Shown one piece after another: positions 1-8,631 of a DNA stretch of 64,000 nucleotides. The stretch is from Streptosporangiales bacterium (lineage in GTDB: Bacteria; Actinomycetota; Actinomycetes; Streptosporangiales; Streptosporangiaceae). The stretch covers positions 19,341 through 83,340 of the forward strand of contig WHSL01000001.1 of NCBI GenBank assembly GCA_009380095.1, in the 5' to 3' direction. Numbering within the stretch: the stretch's first letter is position 1; every line of letters starts with the position of its first letter. Position numbers and translations under genes: made by a program. The notes below the pieces were generated by a model. That model saw only the letters and a list, made by a program, of their open reading frames with translations, did not search any database and was not told the origin of the DNA.

Positions 1-2
1 TC

Positions 3-776
3 TTCAACTACCGCAGCCCGAACGCGGGCAAGGCGATGAGCAAGCTCAAGGTGCGGCAGGCCATCAACCTCGCCATCGACAAGGTCGCGCTCGGCAAGGT
101 GTACGGCGGCTCGTCGCTGAACACGCCCCTGCACAACGCCATCCCGCCCGGCAACGTCGGCTACAAGCCGATCAACCTGTACCCGACCAAGGGGAACCAG
201 GGCGACGTGAACCGGTGCCGGCAGCTGCTGCGCGAGGCCGGCTACCCGAACGGGCTGAAGCTCAACGCCGCCTACCGCAACTCCGGCAACCACCCGCGGA
301 TCGCCCAGTCCTACGCCCAGGACCTCAAGGAGTGCGGCATCCAGGTCACGCTCAGCCCGGTCCGGCAGGGCGACTACTACGGCACGTACCTGGCGGACGC
401 GCGCAACGCCACCGAGGGCAAGTGGGACATCACGGCGCCCGGATGGATCCCGGACTGGTTCGGCAACAACGGCCGTACGGTGCTCCAGCCGCTCTTCGAC
501 AGCGGCTCCTGCCCCCCGGCCGGCGTCAACTACGGCTGCTACCAGAGCGACCGGGTCGACGACCTGATGGACCAGGCGCTCACCGCGAAGTCCGAGGACG
601 AGGCGGCGGGCCTGTGGGCGCAGGCGGACCGGCAGATCATGGAGGACGCGGCGATCGTCCCGTTCCAGGACCAGAAGACGCCGCTCTACCACTCCTCGCG
701 GGTGAAGAACGCGATCTTCCTGCCGCACCTGAACGCCTACTTCGACCCGACGCACGTCTGGCTGGACGGCGGGTGA
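3..776 (+). CDS. ABC transporter substrate-binding protein (SBP_bac_5), 3' part
   Basis: C-terminal 257 codons of an extracellular solute-binding protein for peptides. The reading frame is open from the first bases, so the gene starts outside the window. The segment around residues 10-25 (KVRQAINLAIDK) is the typical 'VRQAIAYAID' stretch of family 5 binding proteins, followed by the usual C-terminal lobe. Two ATPase and two permease genes follow directly in the same orientation, so it is the capture component of that importer. The ligand (di- or oligopeptide, or another family 5 substrate such as nickel or sugars) cannot be read from the sequence. The signal peptide and lipobox lie outside the window. 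Confidence 0.9.
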   Translation, partial: FNYRSPNAGKAMSKLKVRQAINLAIDKVALGKVYGGSSLNTPLHNAIPPGNVGYKPINLYPTKGNQGDVNRCRQLLREAGYPNGLKLNAAYRNSGNHPRIAQSYAQDLKECGIQVTLSPVRQGDYYGTYLADARNATEGKWDITAPGWIPDWFGNNGRTVLQPLFDSGSCPPAGVNYGCYQSDRVDDLMDQALTAKSEDEAAGLWAQADRQIMEDAAIVPFQDQKTPLYHSSRVKNAIFLPHLNAYFDPTHVWLDGG

Positions 777-826
777 CGCGCTGAGACCAGGGTCGTCGTC
801 CACCTCTCGGGGGAAGAGGAACACCG

Positions 827-1858
827 ATGAGCCTTCTCGAGGTCACCGGCCTGCGGGTGTCCTTCCCGACCTCGGACGGGATCGTGCAGGCCGTACGGGG
901 GGTGTCGTTCACCGTCGACCGGGGCCGGACGCTGGGGATCGTCGGTGAGTCCGGCTCCGGCAAGAGCGTCAGCACGCAGACGCTGATGGGCCTCACCGCC
1001 GGCGCGGACATCTCCGGCCGGGCGCTCTTCGACGGCGCGGACCTGCTCGCCATGGACGACGAGCGGCTGCGCCGGCTGCGCGGCGCGGAGATCTCCATGA
1101 TCTTCCAGGACCCGCTCTCCAGCCTGCACCCGCTGTACCGGGTGGGCTGGCAGATCGGTGAGCTGATCCGGGTGCACGAGCCGGAGGTGTCCAAGGCGGC
1201 GGCGCGCAAGCGCTCGATCGAGCTGCTCGGCCTGGTGGGCATCCCGCAGCCGGACCGGCGGGTGGACGACTATCCGCACCAGTTCTCCGGCGGCATGCGG
1301 CAGCGCGTGATGATCGCCATGGGGGTGGCCCTGCGGCCGAGGCTGATCATCGCGGACGAGCCCACCACCGCGCTGGACGCCACCGTGTCCGCGCAGATTC
1401 TGGACCTGCTGGTGCGGCTGCAGCGGGAGTTCGAGACCGCGCTCATCGTGATCACTCACGACCTCGGGGTGATCGCGGACGTCGCCGACGACGTCTTCGT
1501 GATGTATGCGGGCCGGCAGGTCGAACGCGCCGCGCTGCGGTCCACGTACTACCGGTCGCACCACCCCTACACGGTCGGGCTGCTCGGCTCCGTGCCGAAC
1601 GCCGCCGTGCCCGGGCGGCTGCGGCAGATCCCCGGTGCCCCGCCGAGCCTGATCCATCCGCCGCCGGCCTGCCCGTTCCACCCGCGGTGCCGGTTCGTGA
1701 TGCCGCGGTGCACGACGGACGAGCCGCCGCTGGATCCCGTACGGGACGACGCCGACCCGGAACACCGCTCCGCCTGCTGGCTGCCCGGGGGCCTGCTCGG
1801 CGTCGGCCCCGAGGTGGACGAGGCACGGACGCGAGCAGCGCAGGAGAGCCGGGAATGA
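827..1858 (+). CDS. Peptide ABC transporter ATP-binding protein, DppD/OppD type
   Basis: 343 residues, normal for the family. Walker A GESGSGKS, signature FSGGMRQRV, Walker [13 protein letters not shown] and the His-loop ITHDLGV are all present. The C-terminus carries the oligopeptide/dipeptide extension with the Cys-rich [14 protein letters not shown] stretch that contains the conserved cysteines of DppD/OppD proteins. The ATG at 827 follows an AGAGGA ribosome-binding site. The gene overlaps the next ATPase gene by an ATGA, indicating translational coupling. It powers substrate import with its partner ATPase. Confidence 0.92.
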   Translation: MSLLEVTGLRVSFPTSDGIVQAVRGVSFTVDRGRTLGIVGESGSGKSVSTQTLMGLTAGADISGRALFDGADLLAMDDERLRRLRGAEISMIFQDPLSSLHPLYRVGWQIGELIRVHEPEVSKAAARKRSIELLGLVGIPQPDRRVDDYPHQFSGGMRQRVMIAMGVALRPRLIIADEPTTALDATVSAQILDLLVRLQREFETALIVITHDLGVIADVADDVFVMYAGRQVERAALRSTYYRSHHPYTVGLLGSVPNAAVPGRLRQIPGAPPSLIHPPPACPFHPRCRFVMPRCTTDEPPLDPVRDDADPEHRSACWLPGGLLGVGPEVDEARTRAAQESRE

Positions 1859-2952
1859 GTACGGACGGCGACGTACTGGTCCGCGTCGAGGGCGTCGAGA
1901 AGCACTTCCCCGTGAAGAAAGGCGTCTTCTTCCAGCACGAGGTCGGGCGGGTGCGCGCCGTCGACGGCGTCGACCTGGAGATCCGCCAGGGGGAGACGCT
2001 CGGCATCGTGGGCGAGAGCGGCTGCGGCAAGTCCACGCTGGCGCGCTGCATCGCCGGGCTGCTGCCGGTCACCGCCGGCCAGGTGTCGTTCGAGGACGAG
2101 CCGATCAGCGGGCTGTCGCGGAGCGGCATGCGGCCGTTCCGCCGGCAGATCCAGATGATCTTCCAGGACCCGTACGGCTCGCTGAACCCGCGGCGCCGGG
2201 TGGGCTCGATCATCGGCGACCCGTTCGACATTCACCGGCTCGCCGCGGGCGCCGAGCGGAAGCGGCGGGTGCAGGAGCTGATGGAGCTCGTCGGGCTGCG
2301 GCCGGAGCACTACAACCGCTTCCCCTCGGAGTTCTCCGGCGGTCAGCGGCAGCGCATCGGCATCGCCCGCGCGCTGGCGCTCCGGCCCAAGCTGGTGGTC
2401 TGCGACGAGCCGGTCTCCGCGCTGGACGTCTCCATCCAGGCGCAGATCGTCAACCTGCTCGCCGACCTCCAGGCCGAACTCGGTATCACCTATGTCTTCA
2501 TCGCGCACGACCTGTCCGTCGTGCGGCATGTGAGCACCCGGGTCGGGGTGATGTACCTGGGGAAGATCGTGGAGATGGCCGAGGGCGAGCGGCTGTACAC
2601 CCGGCCGCAGCACCCGTACTCCGCGGCGCTGCTATCCGCCGGGTCGGTGGCCGATCCGGACGAGGCCGCGCGCCGGGAGCGGATCATCCTCACCGGGGAC
2701 GTGCCGTCGCCGATCGCGCCGCCGCCGGCCTGCCGGTTCCACCCGCGCTGCCCCAAGGCGCAGCACATCTGCACGACCACCGAGCCGCCGCTGGAGGTCA
2801 AACCCGGAGAGCCCGCGGACCACGTCACGGCCTGCCACTTCCCGGTCCGGCCCGGGGAACGGCTCGGGCAGACCGGCCTCGGCGCCGAGCCGCCGCCGCC
2901 GTCCACTGGAGAGCCCACAGCAGAGTCCGGCGGGGAAGGGGGGACGGCGTGA
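1855..2952 (+). CDS. Peptide ABC transporter ATP-binding protein, DppF/OppF type
   Basis: 365 residues from the ATG at 1855, which overlaps the stop of the preceding gene (ATGA). An upstream in-frame extension exists, but it only reads through the neighbour's coding sequence. Walker A GESGCGKST, signature FSGGQRQRIGIARAL, Walker B LVVCDEPVSALD and the C-terminal CRFHPRCPKAQHIC motif place it in the DppF/OppF half of the ATPase pair. The last 30 residues are a proline- and glycine-rich tail beyond the family core. It ends in a GTGA overlap with the permease gene. Confidence 0.92.
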   Translation: MSTDGDVLVRVEGVEKHFPVKKGVFFQHEVGRVRAVDGVDLEIRQGETLGIVGESGCGKSTLARCIAGLLPVTAGQVSFEDEPISGLSRSGMRPFRRQIQMIFQDPYGSLNPRRRVGSIIGDPFDIHRLAAGAERKRRVQELMELVGLRPEHYNRFPSEFSGGQRQRIGIARALALRPKLVVCDEPVSALDVSIQAQIVNLLADLQAELGITYVFIAHDLSVVRHVSTRVGVMYLGKIVEMAEGERLYTRPQHPYSAALLSAGSVADPDEAARRERIILTGDVPSPIAPPPACRFHPRCPKAQHICTTTEPPLEVKPGEPADHVTACHFPVRPGERLGQTGLGAEPPPPSTGEPTAESGGEGGTA

Positions 2953-3911
2953 GCGTCACCGACCTCGCCGCCGAGCCGATGCCCGCCGGCCTCGAGCCGG
3001 AGAGCATCGAGGGCCGCAGCCCGTGGCGGCTGGCGTGGTCCCGGCTGGTCCGGGACCGGGTCGCGATCGCGTCGCTGATCGTAATCCTGCTGATGGTGGC
3101 GGCCGCGCTCGCGGCGCCGCTGTTCGCCGCGCTGACCGGGCACTCCCCCACGGACCAGTACCGCGAGACCGGCCTCACCGACCAGGGCATCCCGGTCGGC
3201 CCGGGGGCGGAGTTCTGGCTCGGCACCGACAGCCTGGGCCGCGACCTCTTCGTCCGTACGGTCTACGGAGCGCGCATCTCCCTGCTCGTCGGCGTGGTGG
3301 CCACCCTGCTCGCCACGTTCGCCGGCGTGGTCATCGGGCTCGTCGCCGGGTACTTCGGCGGGATCGTGGACACGATCCTGGCGCGCGCCATCGACGTGGT
3401 GCTGTCGTTCCCGTACCTCATCTTCGCGATGGCGCTGGTGTCGGTGATCGGCCCGAGCCTGGTGATGACCACGCTGGTGATCGCGTTCTTCTCGTGGGCC
3501 TCCATCGCGCGGATCGTGCGCGGCCAGACCCTCGCGATCAAGGAGAAGGAGTACATCGAGGCGGCCCGCTCGCTCGGCGCCTCACCGATGCGGATCATGT
3601 TCGTGGACGTGCTGCCCAACCTGGTGGCCCCGGTCATCGTGCTGGCCACGCTCCTGGTCCCGACCGCGATCGTGTTCGAGGCCACGCTGTCCTGGCTCGG
3701 GCTCGGCGTGGACGTCCGCATCCCCAGCTGGGGCGCCATGCTCGCGGAGTCGCAGAGCTTCTTCCGGGTGGCCTGGTGGTATCTGATCTTCCCGGCGGGC
3801 GCGCTGCTGCTCACCACGCTCGCGTTCAACCTGCTCGGCGACGGCGTACGGGACGCGCTCGACCCGCGCTCGGAGCGGCTGTTCGCGACCCGACGGAAGG
3901 GTAAGCCGTGA
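2949..3911 (+). CDS. Peptide ABC transporter permease, DppC/OppC type
   Basis: 320 residues with an N-terminal extension, one first transmembrane helix (around residues 38-60), a periplasmic loop with LGTDSLGRDLFVR, and a five-helix BPD_transp_1 core. The EAARSLGASPMRIMF loop is the EAA motif that docks on the ATPase subunits. The GTG start at 2949 overlaps the upstream stop. In this operon the ATPases precede the permeases and C precedes B, which differs from the textbook A-B-C-D-F order. Confidence 0.92.
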   Translation: MSVTDLAAEPMPAGLEPESIEGRSPWRLAWSRLVRDRVAIASLIVILLMVAAALAAPLFAALTGHSPTDQYRETGLTDQGIPVGPGAEFWLGTDSLGRDLFVRTVYGARISLLVGVVATLLATFAGVVIGLVAGYFGGIVDTILARAIDVVLSFPYLIFAMALVSVIGPSLVMTTLVIAFFSWASIARIVRGQTLAIKEKEYIEAARSLGASPMRIMFVDVLPNLVAPVIVLATLLVPTAIVFEATLSWLGLGVDVRIPSWGAMLAESQSFFRVAWWYLIFPAGALLLTTLAFNLLGDGVRDALDPRSERLFATRRKGKP

Positions 3912-4870
3912 TCCGCTTCCTGATCCGCCGCGTGGTCTTCGGCGTTTTCGTGCTCTGGCTCGTGTCGCTCGGCACGTTCCTGCTGTTCTTCGTGGTGCCC
4001 GGCGACCCGGCGCGGTCCATCGCGGGGCGCCAGGCCACGCCCGAGACGATCGCGCTGATCCGGGAGCGGCTCGGGCTGGACGAGCCGCTCGCGGTGCAGT
4101 ACTGGACGTTCCTGAAGAACCTGTTCCGCGGCGACCTCGGGTACTCGTACTACAACAACCAGCCGGTGACCGCGCTGATCGCGGAACGGATCGGGCCGAC
4201 CGCCTCGCTGGTGATCGGCGGCGCCCTGCTCTGGCTGGTGATCGGCGTCGGCGTGGGCATCCTGTCCGCGACGCACGCGCGGTCGCTGCTCGACCGGGTC
4301 ACCGCCGGGTTCGTGGTGGCCGGCATCTCGATGCCGACCTTCGTGGTCGGCCTGATGCTGCTCTTCGTCTTCAACTACCTGCTGTCCACCGTGCTCGGCA
4401 TCACCTTCTTCCCCGGCGGGCAGTACACGCCGCTGGAGGAGGATCCGGCGGACTGGCTGCGGCACATGATCCTTCCGTGGATCACGCTGTGCACCGTGCA
4501 GGCCGCGATCTACACCCGGCTGACCCGCGGCTCCCTGCTCGAGGTGCTCGGCGAGGACTACATCCGCACCGCCCGGGCCAAGGGCGACGGCAACCGGCGG
4601 GTCGTGGTGGTGCACGGCCTGCGCGCCGCGCTCACCCCGGTGGTCACCCAGCTCGGCGTCGACGTCGGCTACATGCTCGGCGGCGTCGTGGTCACCGAGT
4701 CGGTGTTCGGCCTCGGCGGCGTCGGCCAGGCCGCGCTGCAGGCCATCGTCAACCTGGACCGCCCGGTGGTGATGGGCGTCGTACTGCTGGCCGCGTTCTT
4801 CGTGGTGCTGGCGAGCATCGTGGTGGACATCGCGTACTCGTTCCTGGACCCGCGGGTGCGGTTGAGCTGA
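3908..4870 (+). CDS. Peptide ABC transporter permease, DppB/OppB type
   Basis: 320 residues. The N-terminus (MIRFLIRRVVFGVFVLWLVS) is the classic first helix of DppB-like permeases, followed by the VPGDPAR loop and LGLDEPLAVQYW. The EAA-like loop reads EDYIRTARAKGDGNRRVVV. GTG start at 3908 overlaps the stop of the DppC-like gene. It pairs with that permease to form the membrane channel. Last gene of the transporter operon; the MFS gene begins 25 bases later and may be cotranscribed. Confidence 0.92.
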   Translation: MIRFLIRRVVFGVFVLWLVSLGTFLLFFVVPGDPARSIAGRQATPETIALIRERLGLDEPLAVQYWTFLKNLFRGDLGYSYYNNQPVTALIAERIGPTASLVIGGALLWLVIGVGVGILSATHARSLLDRVTAGFVVAGISMPTFVVGLMLLFVFNYLLSTVLGITFFPGGQYTPLEEDPADWLRHMILPWITLCTVQAAIYTRLTRGSLLEVLGEDYIRTARAKGDGNRRVVVVHGLRAALTPVVTQLGVDVGYMLGGVVVTESVFGLGGVGQAALQAIVNLDRPVVMGVVLLAAFFVVLASIVVDIAYSFLDPRVRLS

Positions 4871-4894
4871 CCGGCGGGCGGATAGCGTTGGCGC

Positions 4895-6187
4895 GTGTCA
4901 CTGATCGGCGACCTGCGCGCCATGTCCGCCGGGCGGGACTTCCGGCGGCTGCTGTCCACCCGGCTGATCTCCCAGTTCGCCGACGGGGTGTTCCAGGCCG
5001 CGCTGGCCGGTTACGTGTTCTTCTCCCCCGAGCGGCAGACCGTTCCCGCGGAGGCCGCGGCGGCCTTCGCGGTGCTGCTGCTGCCGTACTCGGTGCTCGG
5101 CCCGTTCGCCGGAGTGTTCATCGACCGCTGGTCCCGGCGGCAGGTGCTGCTCTGCTCGGCGATCGCCAAGGCCGTGCTCGTCGCGATCACCGTGCTGCTC
5201 GTCGCGGGCGGTCCCACCTGGGCGATCTATCTGAGTGCGCTTGCCGTACTCAGCGTCAACCGGTTCCTGCTCGCCGCCCTGTCCGCCGCGTTGCCGCACG
5301 TCGTGGAGCGCGACCGGCTCGTCACCGGGAACGCGGCCACCACCACCGCGGGCACGATCCTCACGTTCCTCGGCGCCGGGGTTGGGGCGGGGCTGCGGCT
5401 GCTCGTCGGCGAGGGCGCGTACGGCACCGGCGCGCTGCTGCTCGGCGCGGGGCTGTGCTGGCTCACCGCGGCCGCGGTGATCGCCGGGGTGCGCCGGGAC
5501 CGCCTCGGCCCCGGCCTGGACACCGAGCCGCCCGAGGTCCGGGAGGCGATGCGCAACGTGGCCCGCGGCCTCGCCGCCGGGCTCGCGCACCTGCGCGCCC
5601 GGCCAGCGGCCGCGCTGGCGCTCGGGGCCATCACCGGGCACCGCTTCCTGTACGGCATCGCCACGCTGATGACCGCGCTGCTCTACCGCAACACCTTCCA
5701 CGCCGACGCGAGCGCCGGGTTCGGCGGCTTCGCCATCGTGATCGCCGCCTCCGGCGCCGGGTACTTCGCGGCGGCCATCCTCACCCCGATCGTGACCGAG
5801 CGCATCTCCACCACGTCCTGGATCACGCTGCAGCTGGCGTTCGCCGCGGTGGTGCTGCTCGGCTGCGGGCTGCCGTTCCGCGAGGCGCTGTTCCCCGGGG
5901 CCGGGTTCGCGCTCGGCGTGGTCTCCCAGGGCGTGAAGATCTGCGTGGACACGATCGTGCAGCGGAACGTGGACGACGCCTTCCGGGGCCGCGTCTTCTC
6001 CGTCTACGACATGCTCTTCAACGCCGGTTTCGTGGCCGCGGCGGCGGTGGGCGCGGCGGTGCTGCCGCCGGGCGGGCGGTCCGTGCCGGTGCTGCTCGGC
6101 CTGGTGCTCGGCTACGCCCTGCTGGCCGTCGGGCACGCCATGGCGGCCGACGCGGTACGGTCCCGCGGGACCACCGGGCCGCGCTGA
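4895..6187 (+). CDS. MFS transporter
   Basis: 430 residues, hydrophobic throughout, with the layout of a 12-helix major facilitator (MFS_3-like, related to macrolide-efflux type proteins). The conserved loop between helices 2 and 3 reads GVFIDRWSRRQVLL, and the second half has VDDAFRGRVFSVYDMLFN at the matching position. GTG start at 4895, close behind the permease gene. The substrate is unknown. The end is 10 bases from the convergent CCA-adding-enzyme gene, leaving little room for a terminator. Confidence 0.85.
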   Translation: MSLIGDLRAMSAGRDFRRLLSTRLISQFADGVFQAALAGYVFFSPERQTVPAEAAAAFAVLLLPYSVLGPFAGVFIDRWSRRQVLLCSAIAKAVLVAITVLLVAGGPTWAIYLSALAVLSVNRFLLAALSAALPHVVERDRLVTGNAATTTAGTILTFLGAGVGAGLRLLVGEGAYGTGALLLGAGLCWLTAAAVIAGVRRDRLGPGLDTEPPEVREAMRNVARGLAAGLAHLRARPAAALALGAITGHRFLYGIATLMTALLYRNTFHADASAGFGGFAIVIAASGAGYFAAAILTPIVTERISTTSWITLQLAFAAVVLLGCGLPFREALFPGAGFALGVVSQGVKICVDTIVQRNVDDAFRGRVFSVYDMLFNAGFVAAAAVGAAVLPPGGRSVPVLLGLVLGYALLAVGHAMAADAVRSRGTTGPR

Positions 6188-6197
6188 ACGGCGGGGG

Positions 6198-7649
6198 TCA
6201 GGCCGGCTCGATGCCCTGCTCGGCGGCCCAGCGGCGCAGCTCCTCCTCGGCCGCCTCGGGGCCGAGCGGGCCGTGCTCCAGCCGCACCTCCAGCAGGTGC
6301 TTCCACGCCTTGCCGACGAGCGGGCCGGGGCCGATGCCGAGGACGCGCTGGATCTCGTTGCCGTCCAGGTCGGGCCGGATCTTGGCCAGCTCCTCCTCCT
6401 CGGCGAGCTGCCCGATGCGCTCCTCGAGGTGGTCGTAGGAGCGGGCGAGCGCCGTGGCCTTCCGCCGGTTGCGGGTGGTGCAGTCCGCCCGGGTGAGCAC
6501 GTGCAGCCGCTCCAGCAGCGGCCCCGCGTCCCGGACGTAGCGCCGTACGGCGGAGTCGCGCCACTCGCCCTTGCCGTACCCGTGGAACCGCAGGTGCAGC
6601 TCGACGAGGCGGGACACGTCGGCCACCACGTCCTTCGGGTAGCGCAGCGCGGTGAGCCGGCTGCGGGTCATGGAGGCCCCCACCACCTCGTGGTGGTGGA
6701 AGGAGACCCGCCCGCCCGCCTCGAACGAGCGCGTCTTGGGCTTGCCGATGTCGTGCAGCAGCGCCGCCAGCCGGAGCTTCAGGTCCGGCTCCATGCCCCG
6801 CTCCCGCTCCAGCTGGAGGGCCTGGTCGAGCACGATCAGCGAGTGCTCGTAGACGTCCTTGTGCCGGTGGTGCTCGTCGACCTCCAGCCGCAGCCGGGGG
6901 ATCTCCGGCAGCACCTGGTCGGCGAGGCCGGTCTCCACGAGCAGCATGACGCCGAGCCGCGGGTACGTGCCGAGCATCAGCTTGGACAGCTCGTCCCGGA
7001 CGCGCTCGGCCGAGACGATGCCGATGCGCCCCGCCATGTCCTTCATCGCGGCGACGACCTCGGGCGCCGGGGAGAAGCCGAGCTGGGAGACGAACCGCGC
7101 GGCACGCAGCATGCGCAGCGGGTCGTCGGCGAAGGAGTCCTCCGGGCGGCCCGGGGTGCGGAGCACCTTGCGCTCCAGATCGGCGACGCCGCCGAACGGA
7201 TCCACGAACGTGTGGTCCGGGACCCGTACGGCCATCGCGTTGACCGTGAAGTCGCGGCGGCCAAGGTCGTCCACCAGGGACTTGCCGTAGCTGACCTCCG
7301 GCTTACGCGACTTGGGATCGTAGGCCTCGCTGCGGTAGGTGGTGATCTCCAGCTGAATGCCGCCCTTGCGCAACCCCACCGTGCCGAAGTCGATGCCCAC
7401 GGTCCACACCGCGTCGGCCCAGCCCTGGACGAGCTCCAGCACCCGCTGCGGCGGCGCGTCGGTGGTGAGGTCGAGGTCGCCGGAGACGCGCCCGAGGAAG
7501 ACGTCCCGGATCGGGCCGCCGACCAGGGCGAGCTCGTGCCCGTGGGCGGCGAACAGGGCACCGAGGTCGTCGGCGACGGGGGCCATCGCGGCGATGGCGG
7601 CGCGCTGCGGCGCGGGAAGGCTGGGGTGTTCAGGCACGGAGATCGACAT
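6198..7649 (-). CDS. cca: CCA tRNA nucleotidyltransferase
   Basis: 483 residues. It adds or repairs the 3'-terminal CCA of tRNAs in the cytoplasm. The head domain has the nucleotidyltransferase signature (GGPIRDVFLGRVSGDLDLTT) and the conserved RRDFTVNAMA and DPLRMLRAARF motifs. A C-terminal HD domain (LAALLHDIGKPKT) is typical of the actinobacterial enzyme. I chose the ATG at 7649, preceded by AAGGA, over an in-frame ATG 66 bases upstream that lacks spaced Shine-Dalgarno sequence. It is divergent from the YbaK-like gene. Confidence 0.93.
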   Translation of the reverse strand: MSISVPEHPSLPAPQRAAIAAMAPVADDLGALFAAHGHELALVGGPIRDVFLGRVSGDLDLTTDAPPQRVLELVQGWADAVWTVGIDFGTVGLRKGGIQLEITTYRSEAYDPKSRKPEVSYGKSLVDDLGRRDFTVNAMAVRVPDHTFVDPFGGVADLERKVLRTPGRPEDSFADDPLRMLRAARFVSQLGFSPAPEVVAAMKDMAGRIGIVSAERVRDELSKLMLGTYPRLGVMLLVETGLADQVLPEIPRLRLEVDEHHRHKDVYEHSLIVLDQALQLERERGMEPDLKLRLAALLHDIGKPKTRSFEAGGRVSFHHHEVVGASMTRSRLTALRYPKDVVADVSRLVELHLRFHGYGKGEWRDSAVRRYVRDAGPLLERLHVLTRADCTTRNRRKATALARSYDHLEERIGQLAEEEELAKIRPDLDGNEIQRVLGIGPGPLVGKAWKHLLEVRLEHGPLGPEAAEEELRRWAAEQGIEPA

Positions 7650-7775
7650 GAGGTCCTTGACGGCGGCGTGACGACTTCGATTGTCGCAGGTTCTCGCGAT
7701 GTTCTTGCGCCGCATCCTTCACAGCGCACGCCCGGCGACCTACGTTCCAAGGACGGGGGACGAAAGGCATCTGTC

Positions 7776-8336
7776 ATGAAGGACGCACTCGCTGTCCACC
7801 GCCGGCTCCTGGAACGGGAGACCGGCCACGAGATCGTACGACTGCGGACGACCGCCCTCACCGCGGACGACCTGCCGGGCGGCCTCGGTGTCCCGCGGGA
7901 GCGCTGTGTCGCCACCCAGCTCTTTCTGACGGATCCCGGCGGCCGTGCCACGGCCGTGCTCACCCGTCCGGGGGACCACGCTCCGGTGGGCGCGCTGCGC
8001 GCCGCGACCGGGGCCCGGCATCTGCGCCCCGCCGCCGCGCACCGGGTCAACGCGCTCACCGACTTCGCGGCCGGCCTGATCTGCCCGATCCTGCTGCCCG
8101 CCACGATCGGCGTCTTCATCGACCGGCGGATCCTGGCCCGGGTGGCGCCCACGGAAATCGTGTACACGCCGACCGGGGAGAAGCGCACCGGGCTGGCGAT
8201 CGCCCTCGGCGATCTCATCGCGGCCTGCCGCGCGGCACCGATCTCCCTGGTGGCGCTGAGCGAGGCCGGCGACGCCCCATCGGCACGCCCTCCGGCGGAG
8301 GACGTCACCGCGGCGGGGGCGTCCCCCGGCCGCTGA
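7776..8336 (+). CDS. YbaK/EbsC-type aminoacyl-tRNA deacylase domain protein
   Basis: 186 residues resembling the YbaK / prolyl-tRNA-synthetase-associated editing domain, which hydrolyses mis-charged tRNAs. Supporting segments are an ATQLFLTDPGG strand near residue 50, an ALRAATGARHLRPA segment that corresponds to the Lys/Gly-rich region of the family, and an ICPILLPA segment followed by FIDRRIL. The ATG at 7776 follows GAAAGG. The glycine-rich tail after residue 165 is beyond the domain. Amino-acid specificity is unknown, and the assignment rests on overall pattern rather than diagnostic catalytic residues. Confidence 0.65.
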   Translation: MKDALAVHRRLLERETGHEIVRLRTTALTADDLPGGLGVPRERCVATQLFLTDPGGRATAVLTRPGDHAPVGALRAATGARHLRPAAAHRVNALTDFAAGLICPILLPATIGVFIDRRILARVAPTEIVYTPTGEKRTGLAIALGDLIAACRAAPISLVALSEAGDAPSARPPAEDVTAAGASPGR

Positions 8337-8631
8337 GGCGAGGCTCTTGCCCGGAACGGGCCGAGATCGTCCGCCGCACGGGGGCCCGGCAATACGCTGG
8401 GGGCGTGCCGTCCAACCGAACCGAGCCGCCGGCGACCGTCCGGCGGGCGATCCGGCGCCGGCTCCGGCCGTGCCGCCGCGGCTCCCGGAGTCGGCGGCCG
8501 CCCACGCGGGGACGCGGGGAACCGGTATCGTCGGCGCCCGAGCCCGGGCTCGGCCCGGCCGCATCGACCCTCGCGCACTCGGCGGAGCGACGCCCCATGG
8601 AGATGGTCCTGCAACATCCGGCGGTACCGGC